The translations under genes were made by a program, and so were the position numbers. 64,000 nt of DNA, taken from NCBI RefSeq assembly GCF_002892835.1, contig NZ_PJMB01000001.1:62001-126000 (forward strand), in the 5' to 3' direction. Below, one piece after another: positions 38,931-46,114 of the stretch. The first letter of the stretch is position 1. Every line of letters starts with the position of its first letter. Under the pieces are notes generated by a model that saw nothing but the letters and a program-made list of their open reading frames with translations, was not told the DNA's origin and made no database searches. Source of the DNA: Arthrobacter sp. AFG7.2 (GTDB taxonomy: Bacteria > Actinomycetota > Actinomycetes > Actinomycetales > Micrococcaceae).

Positions 38931-38936
38931 ATTCTA
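38931..38936 (-). promoter_or_regulatory. -10 box of the NAD operon
   Basis: TAGAAT on the minus strand, with the inverted repeat immediately downstream. Confidence 0.55.
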
Positions 38937-39090
38937 CGGCCCTGCACCCCGTAATTGCCAAATGTTTCCGTACCCCTGCCCGGGACTGCCCGCTCCGGTC
39001 CCCGCACCGAATACCAACTGCCGGGCGGAGACGGTAAATTCAAGTGGTCGCACAAGGAGCCACCATCAAAACCCCAAGAAGGTCCACGGC

Positions 39091-40494
39091 ATGACGATGA
39101 AGTCCACCACAACCCGCACCAAAGGGCACCGTCTGCACCCTGTCCACAGCATGAAGCCCCGCCAGCTGACCATGATGGGGCTCGGGAGCGCCATTGGAGC
39201 CGGGCTCTTCCTGGGCTCAGGCGCGGGCGTGCAGGCGGCCGGTCCTGCCGTCCTCATCTCCTACCTCGTCGCCGGAACCCTCATCATCCTGGTCATGTGG
39301 GCACTGGGCGAAATGGCCGCTGCCAACCCGAACAGCGGCGCCTTCTCCGTCTACGCTGAGCGCGCCCTGGGACGAACGGCAGGGGCCACCATCGGCTGGC
39401 TGTGGTGGCTCCAGCTGGTGGTGGTGATTGCGGCCGAAGCGCTCGGGGCTGCAGCCCTTTTGTTCTCCGTCTGGCCGGTGATTCCGGTGTGGGCGCTGGC
39501 GCTGGTGTTCATGGTGGTCTTCACCGCCATCAACCTGGCGGGGGTGCGGAACTTTGGCGAATTCGAGTTCTGGTTTGCCATTCTCAAGGTCGCTGCCATC
39601 GTGCTGTTCCTGGCAGTGGGCGCCGCCCTGCTCCTGGGCCTCCTGCCGCGGGTCGCCTCGCCCGGTCTGTCCAATCTGACCGCTGACTTCGCGCCCAACG
39701 GCCTGGGCGGCATTGCCTCCGCCCTCTTCGTGGTCATCTTCGCGTTCGGGGGAACGGAAATCGTGTCCGTGGCGGCAGCGGAAACGGAAAACCCGGAACG
39801 CAGCGTCGGCAAGGCCATCCGCACTGTTGTCTGGCGCATCCTGGTGTTCTACATCGGTTCCGTTTTTGTCATCGCCGCTGTCCTTCCGGCAACCTCGGAG
39901 AGCCTGGCCTCACCCTTCGCCGGCGTTCTGGACGCGGCGCGGATCCCCGGCGCCGGCACCGCCATCACCCTGGTAGCCGTCGTCGCCCTCCTTTCGGCAC
40001 TGAACGCGAACCTTTACGGGGCGTCCCGCATGGCCTACTCCCTCGCGCAGCGCTCCGCCGCCCCGCGCTTCCTCTCCCGGCTGGGCGGCGCGAACGTGCC
40101 CATGCTGGCTGTCGGCGTGTCAGTAGCCTTTGGGTTCATCGCCACAGTCCTGGAACTCCTCTTCCCCGAACGGATCCTGCCGGCCCTGTTCCAGCTCGTG
40201 GGATCCACGTGCCTGGTGGTATGGGGCAGCGCCCTTGTTTCGCAGCTGATCCTGAGGCGTCGCGCAGACCGGGCAGGCACGGCCCTGCCCCTGCGGATGA
40301 AGGGATTTCCCGGCCTGACCATCCTGGGCCTTGTCCTGCTGGCCCTGATTTTCGCCGTGGGCTTCAGTGCGGAAGGCAGCCGGATCCAGCTCTTCAGCAC
40401 ATTTGCCCTCGTCGCCGGGATCGCACTGGCCTCTGCTGTGGGTGCCCGGTTCACGCAAAGGACCGGCCAGCCCCGGCAGCGTGCCCGCAGGTAG
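39091..40494 (+). CDS. amino-acid permease, APC superfamily
   Basis: 467-residue transporter with about 12 membrane segments. The start motif RQLTMMGLGSAIGAGLFLGSG is the AAT-family (AroP/GabP/ProY-like) TM1 with GxxIGAGxF, and FAFGGTEIVSVAAAETENP is the matching TM6 loop motif. Amino-acid specificity is unclear. The ATG at 39091 has AAGAAGG about 9 nt upstream; the open frame back to 38962 lies in promoter sequence of the divergent NAD operon and is not used. The gap 38930-39090 is thus a two-way promoter region. Confidence 0.92.
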   Translation: MTMKSTTTRTKGHRLHPVHSMKPRQLTMMGLGSAIGAGLFLGSGAGVQAAGPAVLISYLVAGTLIILVMWALGEMAAANPNSGAFSVYAERALGRTAGATIGWLWWLQLVVVIAAEALGAAALLFSVWPVIPVWALALVFMVVFTAINLAGVRNFGEFEFWFAILKVAAIVLFLAVGAALLLGLLPRVASPGLSNLTADFAPNGLGGIASALFVVIFAFGGTEIVSVAAAETENPERSVGKAIRTVVWRILVFYIGSVFVIAAVLPATSESLASPFAGVLDAARIPGAGTAITLVAVVALLSALNANLYGASRMAYSLAQRSAAPRFLSRLGGANVPMLAVGVSVAFGFIATVLELLFPERILPALFQLVGSTCLVVWGSALVSQLILRRRADRAGTALPLRMKGFPGLTILGLVLLALIFAVGFSAEGSRIQLFSTFALVAGIALASAVGARFTQRTGQPRQRARR

Positions 40495-40563
40495 AGTATT
40501 TCAAAGCAAGAGGCACCGAAGCGCCGGGTCCGTCCGGCGCCGTACCTGATGAGGACTGACACC

Positions 40564-41391
40564 ATGAGCGGCAGGCACACCGGCCAACAGCAGACGCACA
40601 CCGTGGAGGGCACGGACCCGCAACTCTATGTGGCAGTACATGAACCAGGTGCGGACGCGGGGCTGCGCCCAGTCCTTCTGGTTCACGGCTTTTCCTCCTC
40701 CAGCAAGCTCAACTGGGAGGACACCGGCTGGGTGGCGGCACTCCTGGCCGCCGGCCGCCGCGTCATCACCGTGGACCTGCCCGGCCACGGCCGCAGCGGA
40801 GCCCCTGAAGACCGCGACTCCTACTCCCCCAGCAGGATCCGGGCAGACCTGCTGCAGACCGCATTCGACGCCGGCGTGCGGCCTTTGGAGGAGGGCGAGC
40901 CTTCCAGCGGGCTTGACATGGTTGGCTACTCGCTGGGCTCCCGGCTCGCGTGGGAGTTCGGCGCCACCCAACCGGAGATTACCCACCGCCTCGTCCTGGG
41001 AGGTCCCAACGTCTCTGATCCGTTGGCCGAGTTCGACCTTCGTGCTGCACAGGACTACCTGGCGGACGGCACGCCCATCGCGGATGAGTCCACCGCCCAG
41101 CTGCTCAAAATGGCCCTGCTGCTTCCGAACAACAACATCTTTGCGCTGCTTTCCCTGGTGGAAGCCATCAAAGCCGAGCCCTACGACCCCTCGGAGGCTG
41201 TCCCCCGCGTCCCGATGCTCCTGGTGTCCGGGGACAAGGATGAGCGGCTCAGCAGCCTGCCGCAGCTGGCCGAGCTGGCCAGGAATGCAGGCTCCATGGC
41301 CGAGCAGCTGATCCTGCCGGGCCGGAACCACACAAACGCCGTCACCAGCAGGGCTTTCAAGCAGGCGGCTGTCTCGTTCCTGGGGACCTAG
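40564..41391 (+). CDS. alpha/beta hydrolase
   Basis: 275-residue cytosolic hydrolase. Oxyanion HGF in LLVHGFSSSSKLNWE (residue about 41), nucleophile Ser123 in GYSLGS, acid Asp in LVSGDKDERL and catalytic His in GRNHTNAV, in canonical order. Resembles esterase or C-C hydrolase relatives; substrate unknown. ATG 40564 is preferred over 40549 because GAGGA lies about 9 nt before it. It is 69 bp after the permease gene on the same strand and may be cotranscribed. Confidence 0.9.
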   Translation: MSGRHTGQQQTHTVEGTDPQLYVAVHEPGADAGLRPVLLVHGFSSSSKLNWEDTGWVAALLAAGRRVITVDLPGHGRSGAPEDRDSYSPSRIRADLLQTAFDAGVRPLEEGEPSSGLDMVGYSLGSRLAWEFGATQPEITHRLVLGGPNVSDPLAEFDLRAAQDYLADGTPIADESTAQLLKMALLLPNNNIFALLSLVEAIKAEPYDPSEAVPRVPMLLVSGDKDERLSSLPQLAELARNAGSMAEQLILPGRNHTNAVTSRAFKQAAVSFLGT

Positions 41392-41489
41392 GAGCAGGGC
41401 TGGCGGGCGTGCCCTCCTGGCGGCCGGCTCGCCGTAGGCAGACGCCTGATCCGGCAGCATTTGATGGCGCCGGCTGCATCCACAAACGG

Positions 41490-41495
41490 TAGGCT
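41490..41495 (+). promoter_or_regulatory. candidate -10 box of the phosphoribosyltransferase gene
   Basis: TAGGCT, giving a 26-nt leader that contains GGAGGG before the ATG at 41528. Confidence 0.4.
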
Positions 41496-41527
41496 GACTT
41501 TCAGGCCGGAGAAGCCTGGAGGGATTG

Positions 41528-42175
41528 ATGGGCACCTTTTACGAAGACCGCACGGACGCCGGCGAACGCCTCGCTGCCATCCTGACGCAGTTCCGGGAGC
41601 GGCCGGACACGGTCGTCCTGGGGTTGGCGAGGGGCGGCATTCCGGTTGCGGCCGCCGTCGCCAAAGCCCTCTACCTTCCTTTGGGGACAGTCCTTGTCCG
41701 GAAGCTCGGCATACCCGGCCATGAAGAAACTGCTTTCGGGGCACTGGCCTGGGTCCGCGGCCGTACGGTCAGGTTGATTAACAAGCCCCTGCTGGACCGC
41801 GTCCTCGAACACGGCGTCCGCCAGGAGTGGCTGGATGAGGTGGAGCAGCGTGAACGGACGGAACTGCTCCGCCGCGTAGAGGTCTACCCGCGAGTGGATC
41901 TGGACGTGGCAGGAAAAACCGTCCTGCTGGTTGACGACGGACTGGCCACCGGGGCCACCATGAGGGCGGCAGTCGAAGCTGTGCGCGAGGGCGGCGCGGC
42001 GACCGTGGTAGCCGCTGCCCCGGTTGGCTCCATTGACGCAGAGGCCTCCGTGGAACGGGCATGCGATGCCGTGCTGTGCCTGCACCTGCCGGGCAAGTTC
42101 CGGGCGGTTGGCAGCTTCTACCGGCATTTTGAGCAATTGTCCGACGACGATGCCATCAGCTTCCTGAGGCAGTAA
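41528..42175 (+). CDS. phosphoribosyltransferase family protein
   Basis: 215-residue type I PRTase-fold protein. The N-terminal FYEDRTDAGERLAAIL with VVLGLARGGIPVAAAVAKAL and the PRPP loop VLLVDDGLATGATMRAAVEA are intact. This subgroup, with the early FxDRxxAGxxLA motif, is common in Actinobacteria and often lies beside hydrolases; its base substrate is not known and it may be a nucleotide salvage or an unrelated transfer enzyme. ATG 41528 is preceded by GGAGGG, only 4 nt away. Confidence 0.88.
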   Translation: MGTFYEDRTDAGERLAAILTQFRERPDTVVLGLARGGIPVAAAVAKALYLPLGTVLVRKLGIPGHEETAFGALAWVRGRTVRLINKPLLDRVLEHGVRQEWLDEVEQRERTELLRRVEVYPRVDLDVAGKTVLLVDDGLATGATMRAAVEAVREGGAATVVAAAPVGSIDAEASVERACDAVLCLHLPGKFRAVGSFYRHFEQLSDDDAISFLRQ

Positions 42176-42206
42176 CAGCACCGGAGACGGGGCACCCCGA
42201 ACGCGA

Positions 42207-42242
42207 TGAAGGCGGGCCCGGACTGCAAGGTCCGGACCCGCC
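42207..42242. terminator. terminator between phosphoribosyltransferase and MHS genes
   Basis: 13-bp stem (42211-42223 with 42230-42242, one mismatch, 6-nt loop), with partial extension from 42207. It serves the upstream plus-strand gene and perhaps the MHS gene on the minus strand. Confidence 0.65.
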
Positions 42243-42253
42243 CTCATTACGGG

Positions 42254-42315
42254 TGGGGCCCACTCCGTCAGGGTTCCCTGACCGAAGCGAAGCGAGGCCA
42301 GGGGGACGGTGGGGA
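42254..42315. repeat. single copy of a dispersed repeat, variant of the 59-bp array at 59.1 kb
   Basis: TGGGGCCCACTCC, then GGGTTCCC flanked by GTCA/TGAC, then CGAAGCGAAGCGAG and CGGTGGGGATTAG. The same ordered blocks occur in the array at 59066. The inner GTCAGGGTTCCCTGAC is a palindrome. The element ends against the TTA stop (reverse complement) of the MHS gene. Confidence 0.7.
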
Positions 42316-43647
42316 TTAGTGGTGGCTGACTCCCAGCGGGCGGCCCTTGGTCTCCTTTGCCAGGACGACCCCGACAGCGGAGATCACGCAAAGGATCATG
42401 ATGTAGATGCCTATGGAGCCTGTCCATTTGGTGGCCTGCAGCAGGGTTTCAGCGATGGTCGCCGCAAAAGCGCCGCCCAGGATAGCGCCGAAGGCGTAAC
42501 CAATGGAGATCCCCGAGTAACGCACATTGGCGGGGAACATCTCGGCGTACATGGCGGACATGGGGCCGTAGGACAACCCGAGGCCAATGGTGAGGACGAA
42601 CAGCGCCAGGCCGTACAGCCAGATGTTCTTGGTGTCGATGAGGGCAAACATGGGAATCATCCACACAAAGATGATGGCGTAGCCGGTAAGGAATGTCTTG
42701 ACCCGGCCAATGCGGTCCGAGAGCCAGCCGCCGGCCAGGGTGAAGATGAGCCAGCCGAAGGATGCCAGGGTGGTGGCCAGGAGAACCTGCGGTGTGGGCA
42801 TCTGCAGTGTTCGGGTGGCGTAGGCGATGAAGAACGCGATCAGCAGGTATCCCGCAGCGTTGTTGCCGATGAAGATCATGGTGGAGTACAGAACCGGCTT
42901 CTTGTGGCTCCGGACCAGTTCTCCCAGCGGCGCCTTGCTTTCCTGCTTCCGGGCGGCCATTTCCTGGAACACGGGGCTTTCGGCCACGGCACGCCGGATC
43001 AGGTATCCCACCACAATGAGGACGATGGAGAGCAGGAACGGCACCCGCCAGCCCCAGGCAGCGAAGTCCTCCTTGGACATGTTGCTGTTCAGGAAGAACA
43101 GGAGGCCGGTGGCCAGGATCATGCCGATGGGCACGCCGATCTGCGGGTAGGCACCAAACAGGCCGCGTTTGTTCAGCGGCGCGTGTTCAACGGCCATGAG
43201 TGCGGCTCCACCCCACTCGCCACCGGCCGAGAAGCCCTGGATGATGCGGAGCAGGATCAGGAGGATCGGGGCCCAGGCACCGATCTGTGCGTAGGTGGGC
43301 AGCATACCGATCAGGGCGGTGGCGGCACCCATCATCACCAGCGTGAAGACGAGCATTGCCTTGCGGCCGAGGCGGTCGCCAAGGTGCCCGGCCACAACGG
43401 CGCCAAGCGGCCGGAAGAGGAAGCTGATGCCGATGAGGGCGAAGGACAGGATCTGCGCCAGCCCCGGGTTGGACTGGTTCAACGGCGCGAGGAACAGCGG
43501 CGACAGCAGCGTTGCGGTCAGCTGCGCAAAGATGAAGAAGTCGTACCACTCAATGGTGGTACCGACGAGGGTGCCGGCGAGGACCTTGCGTTCCTCCCGC
43601 CGGGAACTGGGACCGGCGAGTGTGTCCACCTTGGAAGGTGTGGTCAT
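42316..43647 (-). CDS. MHS-type major facilitator transporter
   Basis: 443-residue MFS permease with 12 segments. The MHS (metabolite:H+ symporter) stamp is strong: TIEWYDFFIFAQL at TM1, FLFRPLGAVVAGHLGDRLGRKAML for the loop 2-3 motif and GFSAGGEWGGAALMAVEHAP. Relatives carry proline/betaine, citrate, shikimate or aromatic acids; substrate unknown. The ATG at 43647 has GGAG at 6 nt. It is divergent from an IclR-family gene across 275 bp, a common arrangement for aromatic or organic acid uptake under an IclR activator. Confidence 0.93.
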   Translation of the reverse strand: MTTPSKVDTLAGPSSRREERKVLAGTLVGTTIEWYDFFIFAQLTATLLSPLFLAPLNQSNPGLAQILSFALIGISFLFRPLGAVVAGHLGDRLGRKAMLVFTLVMMGAATALIGMLPTYAQIGAWAPILLILLRIIQGFSAGGEWGGAALMAVEHAPLNKRGLFGAYPQIGVPIGMILATGLLFFLNSNMSKEDFAAWGWRVPFLLSIVLIVVGYLIRRAVAESPVFQEMAARKQESKAPLGELVRSHKKPVLYSTMIFIGNNAAGYLLIAFFIAYATRTLQMPTPQVLLATTLASFGWLIFTLAGGWLSDRIGRVKTFLTGYAIIFVWMIPMFALIDTKNIWLYGLALFVLTIGLGLSYGPMSAMYAEMFPANVRYSGISIGYAFGAILGGAFAATIAETLLQATKWTGSIGIYIMILCVISAVGVVLAKETKGRPLGVSHH

Positions 43648-43719
43648 TGAAACTCCATTGTTCAAGGCAGCAGCGCTGCCGGGACGCCTTCAGGATTACC
43701 GACAGAACGGTCAGTTAGT

Positions 43720-43732
43720 TAGTAGGGTACTA
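43720..43732. promoter_or_regulatory. TAGTA-GGG-TACTA inverted repeat, candidate IclR operator
   Basis: 5-3-5 palindrome that overlaps a TACCCT -10 candidate (43724-43729, minus strand) of the MHS gene, in the divergent MHS-IclR gap. Confidence 0.45.
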
Positions 43733-43922
43733 CGAAAATGTGAGACGGGACACGCTCCGGTGAAAATTATTCTGGGTGGCGGCGGTAATAGACCAGCATC
43801 TGGTTCCAGTTCTATATTTGGACTGCCGTTTCATATTCAGGACGCCGGCACCGGGCCGGCACATCGGAAGAGCAGCCAAGGCCGGCAGCTGCCACCGACG
43901 CCCGCCACCTAGGATGGACATC

Positions 43923-44657
43923 ATGAATCCCACCGCTTCAGCCCCGGCCGGAGCAGCGCCGGCGCAGGCTTCCCCCTCCCAGACCCTGTCCCGGGGGATC
44001 CGCGCCCTGGAGATCCTGGCGGCGGCCGCCGGGCCGCTGACCATCGCGGAACTGGCAGACGCCATGGGCGTCCACCGGTCGGTGGCCTACCGGATCCTCC
44101 GCACGCTGGAGGATCACTCGCTCCTCGTGCGCGATGACGCCGGGCGGGTCCAGCCAGGTCCGGGGCTTGCCGTTCTGGCTCGCGGCGTGTCCCGCAACCT
44201 GCAGGCTGCCGCCCTCCCGGAACTGACGCAACTGGCGAACACCTTGGACATGACTGCGTTCGTGGCTGTCTGGGACCACCACGACTGCATCACCCTGCTC
44301 ACCGTGGAACCCCGGCACTCCGGCGCCACGGTGGCCCAGCATCCCGGCACCCGCCACCCCATCAACGCCGGCGCCCCGGGCATCGCCATCCAGTCTGCGC
44401 TTACTGAAGCTGAATGGGACCGGCTGGCAACGGGCGTCCCCTACCGGCCAGAGGCTGCCGAAGCGCGGCACACCGGCTACTCGGCCAGCCACGACGAAGT
44501 CATTGCCGGGGTTTCCTCCCTGGCGGCGCCCGTCCGGGTTCCCGGCGGCCGCCCCGCCGCACTGGCCGTCGTCTACATCCGCTCAAACCATGACCCCGCC
44601 ACGGTAGGCGCTGCCCTGGCGGACAGCGCCGCAAGGATTGAGCGGCAGTTGGCCTAA
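43923..44657 (+). CDS. IclR family transcriptional regulator
   Basis: 244 residues. The N-terminal winged helix reads LSRGIRALEILAAAAGPLTIAELADAMGVHRSVAYRILRTLEDHSLLVR in separate blocks, and the C-terminal effector domain includes HPGTRHPINAGAPGIAIQSAL and YSASHDEVIAGVSSLAAPVRVPG. It likely senses an organic acid and controls the divergent MHS transporter. The ATG at 43923 has AGGATGG 5 nt before it. Its stop overlaps that of the convergent MFS gene (CTAA). Confidence 0.92.
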   Translation: MNPTASAPAGAAPAQASPSQTLSRGIRALEILAAAAGPLTIAELADAMGVHRSVAYRILRTLEDHSLLVRDDAGRVQPGPGLAVLARGVSRNLQAAALPELTQLANTLDMTAFVAVWDHHDCITLLTVEPRHSGATVAQHPGTRHPINAGAPGIAIQSALTEAEWDRLATGVPYRPEAAEARHTGYSASHDEVIAGVSSLAAPVRVPGGRPAALAVVYIRSNHDPATVGAALADSAARIERQLA

Positions 44658-46018
44658 GCTTTCTTGCGAAGAACGACGGCGGCTCCCGCACCCAGGAGCG
44701 CAAGCGCAGCCGCCGCGCAGACCGGGACAAGGAAGGCACCCGCGTAACCGTGGCTTTCGGCGAGCTGGCCGCCAATGGATGAGCCGAGCGCCGTGCCGGC
44801 CACAATGCCGCTGGCCAAGGCGGTCATCACCGTGCCAAGACGGCCGGCAGGAGCCACGAGACCGCCGACGGCGAAGACCGTGACCATGACCGGCCCCACC
44901 GGGAGGCCCAGGATCAGCAGCACTGCCACCATTGCGGGCATCGATGACGGCAGGAACAGCAGCAGGGACAGCGCGGCCATCAGCCCGGCGCACGATACCC
45001 ACCGCCAGGAGAGCCTGAAGCCCTGCGGCCAATACGCAACGGACAGCGCCGTTGCGGCTGAGCTCAGGCCCATCACGGCGTACAACAGCCCGGCCGCTTC
45101 CGAGCCCGCAAAGCCAGCCGAGAAGGAGCTCAGGGCGGTTTGGGTGGAGCCGAAGAAGGTACCCATGCACACCATGGCCAGTACCGGGAGGGCAACTGCT
45201 GCCGGGAACGGCCGGCGAACGGTCTTTTCATGGGCGGGCGTGTAGTTCTCCGTCGCAGGGCGGCTTAGCGGAACCGCCCGGTGGGTGGGGTGGACGGCAA
45301 AGGCGGGAACAAGCGTGATGGTCAGGACCACCGCCAGGGCGAGGGGCAGCCAGGGCGCGACGAGGCTGGCCAGGAGCCCCACCAGCGCCGGGCCCAGGAC
45401 AAAGGTCACTTCATCCGCGGTGCTCTCGTAGGAAAGTGCCGTGTCCAGGTTGCGTGCCTGGTCAGTGGCAGCGCCGCTGGAGGTGAGTGCCATCCACCGG
45501 ACCCTGGCCAGCGGCCCCACCTGGGGGCAGCTGGCGCCGGAGAGGAAGGCGGCAGCCAGTACTGCGGCAGGCACACCAGGCGCCCCTCCGGTCGCCCAGA
45601 CCACGAGGATCAGGGAGAACACGGCGATGCTGTTGAGGAGTGCGGCCAGCAAAAGGACGGGGCGTTGTCCCCGCCGGTCGGCGAGGGCTCCCAGCAGAGG
45701 AGCGCCCACAGCAGAACCAATGCCCACGGCCCCGGCGGCCATCCCGCCCAATGCGTAGGAACCGCTGGCTGACGTGACAAGTGTGAGTGTCCCCACCGTC
45801 AGCATCGCCAGCGGAAGACGGGCGAACAGGCCCAGGGGAATAAAGGCACGGCCCGCCAGAAGGGGCAATGTGGCGAACCTGCCGCGGGCGGCAGCGGGGA
45901 TTTCCACTGGGGCCTGGGCTGCGGGAGCGGGAGCTCGTGAAGGCGCCGGGAGCGATGGCGGTTCTTCGACGGCGGAGCGGGAGACTTTGGTGTTGTCGGG
46001 TGAAAGTGGTGAGTTCAA
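44654..46018 (-). CDS. major facilitator superfamily transporter
   Basis: 454-residue MFS protein with about 12 segments, the motif GALADRRGQRPVLLL after TM2 and a 60-residue Ala/Pro-rich N-terminal tail. The family resembles drug/proton antiporters of DHA type; substrate unknown. The start is uncertain: a TTG at 46018 with only a weak CCGGAA upstream. Just before it lies a four-codon ORF (46031-46045) with a perfect ribosome binding site and an in-frame stop, which may couple translation. A -10-like TATACT is at 46085-46090. Confidence 0.85.
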   Translation of the reverse strand: MNSPLSPDNTKVSRSAVEEPPSLPAPSRAPAPAAQAPVEIPAAARGRFATLPLLAGRAFIPLGLFARLPLAMLTVGTLTLVTSASGSYALGGMAAGAVGIGSAVGAPLLGALADRRGQRPVLLLAALLNSIAVFSLILVVWATGGAPGVPAAVLAAAFLSGASCPQVGPLARVRWMALTSSGAATDQARNLDTALSYESTADEVTFVLGPALVGLLASLVAPWLPLALAVVLTITLVPAFAVHPTHRAVPLSRPATENYTPAHEKTVRRPFPAAVALPVLAMVCMGTFFGSTQTALSSFSAGFAGSEAAGLLYAVMGLSSAATALSVAYWPQGFRLSWRWVSCAGLMAALSLLLFLPSSMPAMVAVLLILGLPVGPVMVTVFAVGGLVAPAGRLGTVMTALASGIVAGTALGSSIGGQLAESHGYAGAFLVPVCAAAALALLGAGAAVVLRKKA

Positions 46019-46030
46019 TTCCGGGCTCGT

Positions 46031-46045
46031 TCAGATCGTGCGCAT
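46031..46045 (-). CDS. four-codon upstream ORF (MRTI) before the MFS gene
   Basis: ATG CGC ACG ATC TGA with an ideal GGGAGGAGGG ribosome binding site, in frame with the MFS gene and ending 12 nt before its TTG start. Either a regulatory minimal ORF or the true start of a longer MFS protein disrupted by a nonsense change. Confidence 0.45.
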   Translation of the reverse strand: MRTI

Positions 46046-46084
46046 CGTCCCTCCTCCCGATGCACGCAACCCGGTAACTGTCCC

Positions 46085-46090
46085 AGTATA
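46085..46090 (-). promoter_or_regulatory. candidate -10 box of the MFS gene
   Basis: TATACT on the minus strand, between the sbcC stop and the four-codon ORF; leader about 60 nt. Confidence 0.4.
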
Positions 46091-46114
46091 TCCGGCCGGA
46101 AGGCAGCCTTCCGG

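Noticed and set aside
38962..39090. N-terminal extension of the amino-acid permease
   Set aside because: It lies in the divergent promoter gap, has no ribosome binding site, and the canonical TM1 follows the ATG at 39091.
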